DNA from: Chitinophagaceae bacterium
GTDB lineage: Bacteria > Bacteroidota > Bacteroidia > Chitinophagales > Chitinophagaceae
Length of the DNA: 15,065 nucleotides
Direction: 5' to 3'
Assembly (NCBI GenBank): GCA_021323155.1
Contig: JAJTCI010000019.1
Location: 1-15,065 of the forward strand
Shown here in pieces: positions 6,807 to 13,632 of this stretch. The position numbers were made by a program, and so were the translations under genes. The notes below the pieces were generated by a model. The model saw only the letters and a list, made by a program, of their open reading frames with translations, had not been told where the DNA came from and did no database searches. Within the stretch, counting starts at the first letter, position 1. The number at the start of each line of letters is the position of its first letter.

Positions 6807-7738
6807 GCGGTCTGGAAGTATCCCCTCACCTCTTCGTAAACTTTTTGTATCCCTTCACGAAGGGAAATGCTTGCCTTCCAACCCAATTGATTGATCTTGC
6901 TGACGTCCATCAGTTTTCTCGGTGTGCCATCCGGCATGGAAGTATTGAAGCGAATGGTGCCTTCATATCCCACGATCTCTTTTATAAGTTCCGCGAGTTC
7001 GCGGATGGTAATGTCTTCTCCTATTCCAATATTGACAAAGCCTGCTTCGTTATAATTGTTCATAAGGAAAATACAGGCTTCAGCGAGATCTTCCACGTGC
7101 AGGAATTCCCTTCTTGGCGTACCTGTGCCCCATATCTCAACTTCGGGTAAACCCGCGTCTTTCGCGGTGATGAATTTCCGCAGCAAAGCGGGCAACACAT
7201 GGCTTTTACTTAAGTCGTAATTATCATTGGGCCCATACAAATTAGTAGGCATGGCGGAGATAAAATCACAGCCATACTGGAGCCGGTAATTCTCGCAAAG
7301 TTTTATTCCCGCGATCTTGGCGATGGCGTATGGTTCATTGGTGTATTCCAGTTCCCCGGTAAGCAATGCCTCTTCTTTTAAAGGCTGGGGTGCCAGTTTA
7401 GGATAGATACAGGATGATCCCAGGAATAAAAGTTTGGTTACCCCGTTCAGGTAGGCTGCATGGATAATGTTGGCCTCGATCATCAGGTTGTCATAAAGGA
7501 ACTCTGCGCGATAGGTATTATTGGCGTTAATGCCACCTACTTTAGCCGCAGCAAGGAATACATAAGTCGGCTTCTCTTTCTCAAAAAAAGCCTGGACCGC
7601 TTCCTGCTTCCGGAGATCAAGATCGGCGGATGTTCTCAATAAAATATTATCGTAGCCGGAAGCCTCGAGCTTTCGCAGGATGGCGCTTCCTACCATGCCC
7701 CGGTGGCCAGCTATATAGATCTTAGCGTTTTGTTCCAT
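6803..7738 (-). CDS. fcl: GDP-L-fucose synthase
   Basis: Fcl (WcaG) is an NADPH-dependent 3,5-epimerase/4-reductase that converts GDP-4-keto-6-deoxy-D-mannose to GDP-L-fucose. The 311-residue product has the Rossmann motif AGHRGMVGSA at 10-19, LGSSCIYPK at 106-114 with catalytic Ser108 or Ser109 and Cys110, YAIAK at 137-141 (catalytic Tyr137/Lys141), NLYGPNDNYD, and GTPRREFLHVEDLAEA. It is full length. It follows gmd on the same strand, but unlike the other junctions in this part of the operon a 176-base spacer separates them. Its stop overlaps the next glycosyltransferase start. The bases before its ATG (TTAATTAAATAAAGA) are A/T rich, as is common for Bacteroidetes translation starts. Confidence 0.95.
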   Translation of the reverse strand: MEQNAKIYIAGHRGMVGSAILRKLEASGYDNILLRTSADLDLRKQEAVQAFFEKEKPTYVFLAAAKVGGINANNTYRAEFLYDNLMIEANIIHAAYLNGVTKLLFLGSSCIYPKLAPQPLKEEALLTGELEYTNEPYAIAKIAGIKLCENYRLQYGCDFISAMPTNLYGPNDNYDLSKSHVLPALLRKFITAKDAGLPEVEIWGTGTPRREFLHVEDLAEACIFLMNNYNEAGFVNIGIGEDITIRELAELIKEIVGYEGTIRFNTSMPDGTPRKLMDVSKINQLGWKASISLREGIQKVYEEVRGYFQTA

Positions 7739-7807
7739 TCTTTATTTAATTAATGCTCCCCGTACCCTGCCCGGTGTGGGTTGGAATGCGGCAGGCACTC
7801 TTACCGG

Positions 7808-7837
7808 CGGATACCCGACGCATCTCCGGCGCATCCG
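7808..7837. repeat. Imperfect inverted repeat (cggat ... atccg)
   Basis: CGGAT at 7808-7812 pairs with ATCCG at 7833-7837. On the minus transcript a G-U and a C-G pair can extend the stem to about 7 bp with a long internal part that also holds the near-direct repeat GATGCGCCGG / GATGCGTCGG. No T-tract follows in either direction, so it is not an intrinsic terminator. Confidence 0.3.
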
Positions 7838-7839
7838 TT

Positions 7840-7883
7840 AAGTCGTCAGGAAGTCGCGCTGAAGTCGCGACGTAGTCTGCCCA
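7840..7883. repeat. 11-bp imperfect tandem repeat, four units
   Basis: Units read aagtcgtcagg, aagtcgcgctg, aagtcgcgacg and tagtctgccca, in exact 11-base register. Units 2 and 3 share aagtcgcg; units 1 to 3 share aagtcg; unit 4 keeps only agtc. The period is close to one helical turn, which would place the repeats on the same face of the DNA. Confidence 0.6.
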
Positions 7884-7914
7884 AACCCATTTAGAACCCC
7901 TTGCTACATCAGCG

Positions 7915-9024
7915 CTATTCAAACTGATTTCGGATCGCGAACCCACTTTCCTTCAGCAGCACCTCTTTTTTAAAACCATCGAGATCTGATGCCACCATTT
8001 CTTTTACCAGCTCGTCCAGTGTATACTTCGGTTTCCACCCTAGTTTCTGGTAGGCCTTGGTGCCATCCCCGATCAGGAGGTCCACTTCTGTCGGGCGATA
8101 ATATCTTGGATCAACTTTTACTACGGTATTTCCTATCGGCAACTGGTATTCACCATTGCAGGCAGTGACCTTCGCCACTTCCTTTTCTTTTGAGCCGGTG
8201 AATTCTAGTTCGATGCCTACTTCATTGAAGGCCATCCGTACAAAATCCCGGATCTCGGTGGTCACCCCGGTGGCAATGACAAAATCTTCAGGCGTATCCT
8301 GTTGCAGAATCAGGTACATCGCCTCCACGTAATCTTTCGCGTGGCCCCAGTCTCTTTTGGAATTCATGTTTCCCAAGTATAAAACATCCTGCAAGCCGAG
8401 TGCGATCTTGGCAACCCCTCTGGTAATTTTCCTCGTCACGAAAGTCTCGCCGCGTAGTGGCGATTCGTGGTTAAACAGTATGCCGTTACATGCGAACATA
8501 TTATACGCCTCGCGGTAGTTTACCGTGATCCAGTAGGCGTACATTTTTGCGACGGCATAGGGAGAACGCGGGTAGAAAGGCGTCGTCTCGCTTTGCGGAA
8601 CAGCCTGGACTAGTCCATACAACTCTGAAGTAGATGCCTGGTAAATCCTGGTCTTTTTAGTAAGCCCAAGCAAACGCACGGCCTCCAGTATGCGAAGTGT
8701 ACCGATACCATCGGCATTCGCCGTATACTCAGGCGTTTCAAAACTCACGTGCACGTGGCTCATTGCCGCGAGGTTGTAAATTTCATCAGGCTGCACCTCC
8801 TGGATAATTCGGATCAGGTTGGTGGAGTCGGTAAGGTCCCCATAGTGCAACACAAGGTGACGATTCGGCGTATGCGGATCTTCATACAAGTGATCGATCC
8901 GCTCCGTGTTGAATAATGAAGTCCGGCGTTTGATGCCATGCACTTCATATCCTTTATTCAATAATAACTCCGCGAGGTAGGCGCCGTCTTGGCCGGTGAT
9001 GCCTGTGATTAATGCTCTTTTCAT
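7915..9024 (-). CDS. gmd: GDP-mannose 4,6-dehydratase
   Basis: Gmd converts GDP-D-mannose to GDP-4-keto-6-deoxy-D-mannose, the first step to GDP-L-fucose. The 369-residue product is full length and closely follows the E. coli/human pattern: ITGITGQDGAYLAE at 6-19 (NADP-binding), KRRTSLFNTERIDH at 32-45, STSELYG at 131-137 (Thr132, Glu134), SPYAVAK at 154-160 with catalytic Tyr156/Lys160, and NHESPLRGETFVTRK with the RGETFVTRK nucleotide-binding loop. It starts at ATG 9022-9024, 8 bases after the upstream glycosyltransferase, and fcl follows. The pair implies L-fucose (or a GDP-6-deoxy sugar) in the final polymer. Confidence 0.97.
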   Translation of the reverse strand: MKRALITGITGQDGAYLAELLLNKGYEVHGIKRRTSLFNTERIDHLYEDPHTPNRHLVLHYGDLTDSTNLIRIIQEVQPDEIYNLAAMSHVHVSFETPEYTANADGIGTLRILEAVRLLGLTKKTRIYQASTSELYGLVQAVPQSETTPFYPRSPYAVAKMYAYWITVNYREAYNMFACNGILFNHESPLRGETFVTRKITRGVAKIALGLQDVLYLGNMNSKRDWGHAKDYVEAMYLILQQDTPEDFVIATGVTTEIRDFVRMAFNEVGIELEFTGSKEKEVAKVTACNGEYQLPIGNTVVKVDPRYYRPTEVDLLIGDGTKAYQKLGWKPKYTLDELVKEMVASDLDGFKKEVLLKESGFAIRNQFE

Positions 9025-9032
9025 TGCTGTGT

Positions 9033-10136
9033 TTAGGAAATGATCTGTTTAAAGAACTGGTCGTACTGGTCGATGATATTTTCCCAGCTATATTTTTTCT
9101 GAATAATCTCCCTGTTATATGCCGAATGGCTTTCTCCTTTCTCCCTCTTTATTCCCTCGATATTCGCCAATAGCTCCGCCAGGTCCTTGGCATTACTAAA
9201 AAACAAAGCGTGCGAATTTAAGACGGAACCGTTAAACAGGTTCTTAAACGCGATAATAAACGCGTCCGCGGCCATCGCCTCCAGCAGCGATGGATTGGTG
9301 CCGCCCACTTTGTGACCGTGGATATAGCATAATGCAGTCTGGCGCAGCGCATCCAGCTTGGCTTTATCATATACGCCACCTACAAAACGGATCCCTTCAT
9401 TCTCTTTGAACTGCTCTTCCAGTTCCCTGGCATAGCGACCGGTATGATTTCCCACGATGATCAGCGGGTAGCCCGGGTTGGCTACCGCGTATGCGTTCAT
9501 GATGAGGTGAATATTGTTCTCCGGCTCGATCCGTGCGATCACGAGGATAAATTTGTCTTTCTCAATATTCAGGTCTCTTAATACAGTATAATCGAAGTTG
9601 GTAGCCAGGTCCGCGCCATAAGGAAGAAAGTTCGAATTCACATCATACTTATTGTCCAGGTAGGTCTTGATGCCCTCATTATCTGCGACTACATGATCGG
9701 AACGCTTTATCGCTAAGCCTTCGGCGTACTTGATAAAGAGCTTTGTTGCGCTGTTCCATTTGTCGCGCCTCCATTCTATACCATCCATGTTTGTGACGAT
9801 GTATGGCTTCCTGCCGCGCTTCTTCAATCCAAAACTCAGGGACGAGGTGGCATATCCAGCTTCATAAATAATATCGAAGTCATTTTTTACCGCGTGTTTC
9901 AGGCAGAGGTAATCGTATATGTAATGTGCGAACGCGCCTACGCGATGCTCGGGACAGTATATGTGAACGATGTTGACCTTTCCAATCTTTTTGAGTTCGG
10001 GTTTGTAAAAATGTGGATTATATACGGTGACATCATGACCGATATCAGCAAGGCCGTGTGAAATGTATTCGGCAAATTGTTCAAAACCGCCATAGGCGTT
10101 TGGTATGCCCCTCGTTCCAAGTATTGCAAGTTTCAT
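9033..10136 (-). CDS. DUF1972-type glycosyltransferase (Cps2T/rhamnosyltransferase-like)
   Basis: The product is a 367-residue GT-B enzyme of the GT4-related family with an N-terminal DUF1972 domain. The hallmark start is LGTRGIPNAYGGFEQFAEY (6-24), followed by NMDGIEWRRDKW (116-127), LPYGAD (171-176), ARIEPENNIHLI (201-212) and GHKVGGTNPSLLEAMA (274-289). As usual in this family, the first Glu of the EX7E motif is replaced by Gly278, with Glu286 kept. Family members such as pneumococcal Cps2T transfer rhamnose from dTDP-L-rhamnose onto a lipid-linked sugar, so a rhamnosyltransferase role fits the rfbBCA genes nearby, but this is inference. Its ATG overlaps the stop of the upstream glycosyltransferase (ATGA). 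Confidence 0.88.
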   Translation of the reverse strand: MKLAILGTRGIPNAYGGFEQFAEYISHGLADIGHDVTVYNPHFYKPELKKIGKVNIVHIYCPEHRVGAFAHYIYDYLCLKHAVKNDFDIIYEAGYATSSLSFGLKKRGRKPYIVTNMDGIEWRRDKWNSATKLFIKYAEGLAIKRSDHVVADNEGIKTYLDNKYDVNSNFLPYGADLATNFDYTVLRDLNIEKDKFILVIARIEPENNIHLIMNAYAVANPGYPLIIVGNHTGRYARELEEQFKENEGIRFVGGVYDKAKLDALRQTALCYIHGHKVGGTNPSLLEAMAADAFIIAFKNLFNGSVLNSHALFFSNAKDLAELLANIEGIKREKGESHSAYNREIIQKKYSWENIIDQYDQFFKQIIS

Positions 10137-11305
10137 TGTTGGATTCGTTCAGATTTGGACTTAACTTTTATGCCCGACACACCCGACTCCGGAAACGCTA
10201 CCTGCAGAAAATCAATCGCTCCATTTTTCCCGGAATAACGTGCAAGCACTGTATCCCTGATCAGTTCGCATTGCTGCTGTTGATCCACTCCTGGTTGCAA
10301 CATTTTGCTTTCAATCGCACGGAACAATATGTCCTCGTTGCTGCAGTCCACGTGACCATCCCCGAAAAAACCGAAGTCTTTCATCGCTGTCGTATTTGAA
10401 CACACTACAGGCACAGCTAAGGCTGCGGCCTCGAGTGGCGGGACACCGAAACCTTCCGCAAGCGATGGATAAACAAACAGTTTAGCATGAACGAGAAACT
10501 CCAGCAATTCTTCCAGTTGAACTCCTTTGGTTTTCAGCACCACATGTTTACGAACCTCGCCGGGCAAAGTGGCATAAAGGTCATCAAACTTGCGGCACTC
10601 CTCCGATCTCCGGCCAACCAGCACAAGGTCATATTCTTCGTAAAGTTTGCGTTCATAGAAAACTTTCAGGAGCGCGTAGTGGTTTTTTCGTTCTTCGAAG
10701 CGGCTAATATACAGTAGGTACGACCGCAGCCCGTTTTTCTTTTTCCACTCATCGGCAGTCCAGGCGGACTTGAAACTGATCGCCCTTTGCTGCAGCGTCA
10801 GAGAAACTACATTGACAACTTTCCCGTCTCCATAAAATTTGCGGATTGAATCACGACTGAAATCGCTTACTGTAAATACCACTTCGGCATTTTGGTAGGA
10901 TCTTTTAAAAAGCCATTTTCGAGCCGCCCTGTAGTACCAGGAAAAATATTGAGGTGTTTCCAGGAACAGAAGATCGTGGATGGTAACGATATACCTGCAC
11001 CTCCGGGTGAATGGCACGATGTATTGGAAGTGCGCATAATCAATTTGATACTTTCGGATAAGTTCGGGAAACTCAAATAGGAGTCGCTGATACGATCTCT
11101 TGGATTGAAGCGGAATGTACCTAATAAAAGGTCTTTCTGGGAATATCTCCTTCAGTACTTGGACATTCCGGGCGGCCAGGTAATAAATTCGGCCGGAAGG
11201 GCTGGATTCCTCGATCCTGAATATCTCCGAATAAAGTCCCTCGATGTAGGTGCGGGTGCCTTCAAACGCGCTGTCGAATAAATGGCAATCAACAAGGACC
11301 CTCAT
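10133..11305 (-). CDS. GT4-family glycosyltransferase (mannosyltransferase-like)
   Basis: The product is 390 aa. It begins MRVLVDCHLFDSAFEGTRTY, where the F-x-G-T-x-T-Y loop matches the start of GT4 enzymes of the mannosyltransferase type. TIHDLLFLETPQYFSW (108-123) and VFTVSDFSRDSIRKFYG (143-159) complete the N-terminal domain. The C-terminal domain has YISRFEERKNHYALL (199-213), LVGRRSEE (229-236) and FVYPSLAEGFGVPPLEAAAL (277-296), which holds the EX7E pair Glu284-Glu292. The C-terminal tail (about 375-390) is basic and low in structure. The donor is unknown; GDP-mannose would be available because gmd uses it. It is coupled on both sides by ATGA overlaps. Confidence 0.87.
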   Translation of the reverse strand: MRVLVDCHLFDSAFEGTRTYIEGLYSEIFRIEESSPSGRIYYLAARNVQVLKEIFPERPFIRYIPLQSKRSYQRLLFEFPELIRKYQIDYAHFQYIVPFTRRCRYIVTIHDLLFLETPQYFSWYYRAARKWLFKRSYQNAEVVFTVSDFSRDSIRKFYGDGKVVNVVSLTLQQRAISFKSAWTADEWKKKNGLRSYLLYISRFEERKNHYALLKVFYERKLYEEYDLVLVGRRSEECRKFDDLYATLPGEVRKHVVLKTKGVQLEELLEFLVHAKLFVYPSLAEGFGVPPLEAAALAVPVVCSNTTAMKDFGFFGDGHVDCSNEDILFRAIESKMLQPGVDQQQQCELIRDTVLARYSGKNGAIDFLQVAFPESGVSGIKVKSKSERIQQ

Positions 11306-12363
11306 GCCTTTGTTACTGCACGTTTATAAAATGCCAACTCGATGCGGTTATAAGAGATCTTAGCCAGGCAATAGATTACCACTATGTTAATGATCGGCAC
11401 GAGCCAGACAACGCTGGCGGGCAGTTTGAGTATCCGAATAACCAGGATATCGACCAGTACCAGCACCAAAGCATGCAGCATGTATATAGAATAGGAATAT
11501 TGCCCTATCCGCCGGAGTAGCGGCACTGCAACCAGCAGCCTGGTAACAATTCCTCTTTCAAAAGAGAAAACAAAAATGGAAAACGCAAATACAAGCGGGA
11601 ATACAAAGCCTGCTTCGCGCAATGTATTGCCATGAATTATACTGACGACTACCATGACCAGCACGCCCAACTCAGCTAAAGAAAAACCCAGGTTATGGCC
11701 GTCAAATGGAACCTTAATATTTTTACGTACCAGCCACACCAGTACGCCGACAGAGAACTCCAGCAATGCACGCATAAAACCATAATCAAAGGTATAATCC
11801 AGGGTCAGAGAACCCTGTTGCATTGCGATGATCAAATAGACCAACAGCGCTACACCAAAAAGGATGAAGCCCTTTGTTACCGTTACAAAACGAAAGGCTG
11901 AAAATACCCAGGCAAAGACAAGGTACGCCACGAATTCAGCGCCGATAGACCAGGCAGGGTAATTCCAGCTCAGGTCGTTTATACCGGGCAGTTTTATTGA
12001 ATTCAAAAGAAACAACTGTTGGAAAAAAGTATACGCGTTATTGTTTTCGAACGAGTCCGTGTTGATAATACCCGGCCTGTATAAAAAAAACTTTCCGGTT
12101 TCGAGGACAAGGAATGCAAATAACAGGATAATGTGTAATGGGTACAGTCGAAGAAATCGTCGTTTCATGAAACCCGAAAATGTTGAATGGCCCTGTAAGC
12201 GGCCTGAATAACTGTATGCAATTACGAAACCGCTCAGCACGAAAAAGAAATCAACAAAAAGATCCGAATTCCGGATAAAGTCATTGCTCAGCCATTGCGT
12301 GTACCGCGGCATGTGATAAAATACCACGCAAAATGCGAAAAGCCCCCGGAATATGTCCAGCAC
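11302..12363 (-). CDS. Acyltransferase-3 family membrane protein (sugar O-acyltransferase, OafA-like)
   Basis: The product is a ~353-residue inner-membrane protein with about ten hydrophobic segments. The family signature LDIFRGLFAFCVVFYHM is at the extreme N-terminus, with conserved Arg6 and His17 (GTG numbering). DFFFVLSGFVIAYSY and the RRFLRLYPLH motif follow. These proteins move acetyl or succinyl groups across the membrane onto sugars of surface polysaccharides. There is no in-frame ATG: the frame offers GTG at 12361-12363 or CTG at 12385-12387. The CTG would add LIAQLRFQ and would overlap the repaired wzy stop as CTGA, matching other junctions in this operon, so it is a serious candidate. 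The stop overlaps the next gene as ATGA. Confidence 0.87.
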   Translation of the reverse strand: MLDIFRGLFAFCVVFYHMPRYTQWLSNDFIRNSDLFVDFFFVLSGFVIAYSYSGRLQGHSTFSGFMKRRFLRLYPLHIILLFAFLVLETGKFFLYRPGIINTDSFENNNAYTFFQQLFLLNSIKLPGINDLSWNYPAWSIGAEFVAYLVFAWVFSAFRFVTVTKGFILFGVALLVYLIIAMQQGSLTLDYTFDYGFMRALLEFSVGVLVWLVRKNIKVPFDGHNLGFSLAELGVLVMVVVSIIHGNTLREAGFVFPLVFAFSIFVFSFERGIVTRLLVAVPLLRRIGQYSYSIYMLHALVLVLVDILVIRILKLPASVVWLVPIINIVVIYCLAKISYNRIELAFYKRAVTKA

Positions 12364-12429
12364 CTGGAAACGTAGTTGCGCGATCAGGTGGTAGTTGTTT
12401 TAACTGGCGAGAGTTTTTGTGCCCATATC

Positions 12430-13632
12430 TTATCCGAGGCAAGCGTAAATGACAGCAAAGTGAACCAGAAAATCTGCGTGTTTATGCCAGCGTTGAAAAA
12501 AAAATACCACAATCAGGAGAATAAAAAATGTATTTCTTAGAGACTTAAAGATCACAAACAGTAAAAGTGCGAAGCCAATAAGGCCAAAATCGTAGATAAA
12601 TGTAGGAATGATGCCCAGGTCCAGCGCTTCGCTGTCGGGATTGACGAGAATACCGATCATCTCGCTCAGGAAGTAAGATGCGGACGCCGAAGAGCCTTCC
12701 CCCAATAAATAATTAAACCCACCCATTTCATTTTGCAGCATCATCCAGGTAGGACCGATGCGCGCCCAGGCACTTGCATCTTCAAGGTTGATGGCGTCGA
12801 TCTTGTCTGCTACCGGCATATCCGAAAACGCTACGGATATCATCGTTGAAACCCGCTTAAACGGGCCGCTGTCATTTGCCGAGAAAACAAATATTGCAAC
12901 GGTCACCACCGCGATGATCGAGAGCATAAATGCGTACCGTATCATGGCTGGCTGTTTTCTAAGCATTCTGAACGCCATGTATCCAGCGCAAAGCATTATA
13001 TAAAAGAGACCGTATGCGGACGTAGTGAGCAGTACTGAGAGGCAAAAGATCACAAAGTAGAGGAGCGAGTTGCGCTTATCTTCGATATATTTCAATTCGT
13101 TATAACAAACAAAGGCCACAGCAACGATGAATGATGCATAAGACGGCTCGGAAGAAAATCCCATGGGCCGCATTCCCCAGTAAGCTTTCAGGATACCACT
13201 CAGCGCGTCCGGATATATGCTCAACTTGAGTAATAGCGTTGTGATGAGGAGATTGAAAAAATACAGCAGCACAATGACCTTAAAAACTCTCCTCAACTGG
13301 GATAGTGTCACCGATGCGAACAATGAATACAGGATTATGAACTCATAAACAAGTACGGTAGTATATATGAAGCTGGTTAGCTTGAATTGCCGGTAATTGA
13401 CCAGGTTGACCAACGCGAGGTAGAAAAATAACCAAAGGATCCTTTTATCGACCTTTATTATCAGCGGGGCAAAGATCAATACCGGGATACTAAGCGCAAG
13501 GGTAACCAAATGGAATGGTGTCACCACGGCTTTACCAACCTGCATAATAAAGATCTCCGTGAAGCTGAAGAGCACCAGTAAGAGCGCGGCTACACCATAA
13601 CGGATGTGTCCCTTTTCAACTTTAATATACAT
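12430..13632 (-). CDS. Wzy-like O-antigen/EPS polymerase, probable frameshift near the 3' end
   Basis: The product is a 400-residue polytopic membrane protein with about ten hydrophobic segments and a large extracytoplasmic loop (about 255-330, with EMGGFNYLLGEGSSASASYF). This layout, and the setting, fit a Wzy-type polymerase that joins lipid-linked repeat units in the periplasm. Wzy proteins share little sequence, so the call rests on topology and context. PMGFSSEPSYASF near 155-167 is typical of O-antigen polymerase relatives. The C-terminus as read (QRWHKHADFLVHFAVIYACLG) follows a run of nine T on the coding strand (12496-12504). Removing one T gives NAGINTQIFWFTLLSFTLA..., a proper hydrophobic helix, ending at TGA 12384-12386 for 415 aa. 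The ATG at 13630-13632 overlaps the upstream gene by 11 bases. Confidence 0.75.
   Translation of the reverse strand: MYIKVEKGHIRYGVAALLLVLFSFTEIFIMQVGKAVVTPFHLVTLALSIPVLIFAPLIIKVDKRILWLFFYLALVNLVNYRQFKLTSFIYTTVLVYEFIILYSLFASVTLSQLRRVFKVIVLLYFFNLLITTLLLKLSIYPDALSGILKAYWGMRPMGFSSEPSYASFIVAVAFVCYNELKYIEDKRNSLLYFVIFCLSVLLTTSAYGLFYIMLCAGYMAFRMLRKQPAMIRYAFMLSIIAVVTVAIFVFSANDSGPFKRVSTMISVAFSDMPVADKIDAINLEDASAWARIGPTWMMLQNEMGGFNYLLGEGSSASASYFLSEMIGILVNPDSEALDLGIIPTFIYDFGLIGFALLLFVIFKSLRNTFFILLIVVFFFQRWHKHADFLVHFAVIYACLG
12496..12504. repeat. Homopolymer A9 (T9 on the coding strand) in wzy
   Basis: Nine consecutive A on the plus strand lie inside the last codons of wzy. Its length decides which C-terminus is made: T9 gives a stop at 12430-12432, while T8 gives a stop at 12384-12386. 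Such runs are prone to polymerase slippage in replication and transcription, and also to sequencing error. Confidence 0.8.

Larger units (their letters stand above)
7739..7914. other. 176-bp spacer between gmd and fcl with repeats and a hairpin
   Basis: I see no gene here. The minus-strand frame is open for most of the spacer (from 7946 in gmd to 7746) but the peptide resembles nothing I know. The spacer is GC-rich and repeat-bearing, unlike the AT-rich edge next to fcl. It holds an 11-bp tandem array (7840-7883) and a potential hairpin (7808-7837). It may be a degenerate interspersed intergenic repeat or a regulatory/processing element for the downstream half of the operon. Confidence 0.5.

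Noticed and set aside
7746..7946. Minus-strand 66-residue frame across the gmd-fcl spacer
   Set aside because: It overlaps the end of gmd, resembles no known protein, and consists largely of translated repeat sequence.
12083..12090. A8 run inside the acyltransferase gene as a second slippage site
   Set aside because: The frame on both sides is continuous and makes sense (KFFLYRPG), so there is no sign of an actual shift here.
12400..12426. ATG at 12424-12426 in the acyltransferase frame followed by eight codons and an in-frame TAA, looking like a nonsense mutation at the gene start
   Set aside because: The same bases are explained better as the wzy C-terminus in the repaired frame (DKIWAQKLSPVKTTTT), which removes the need for a broken acyltransferase start.
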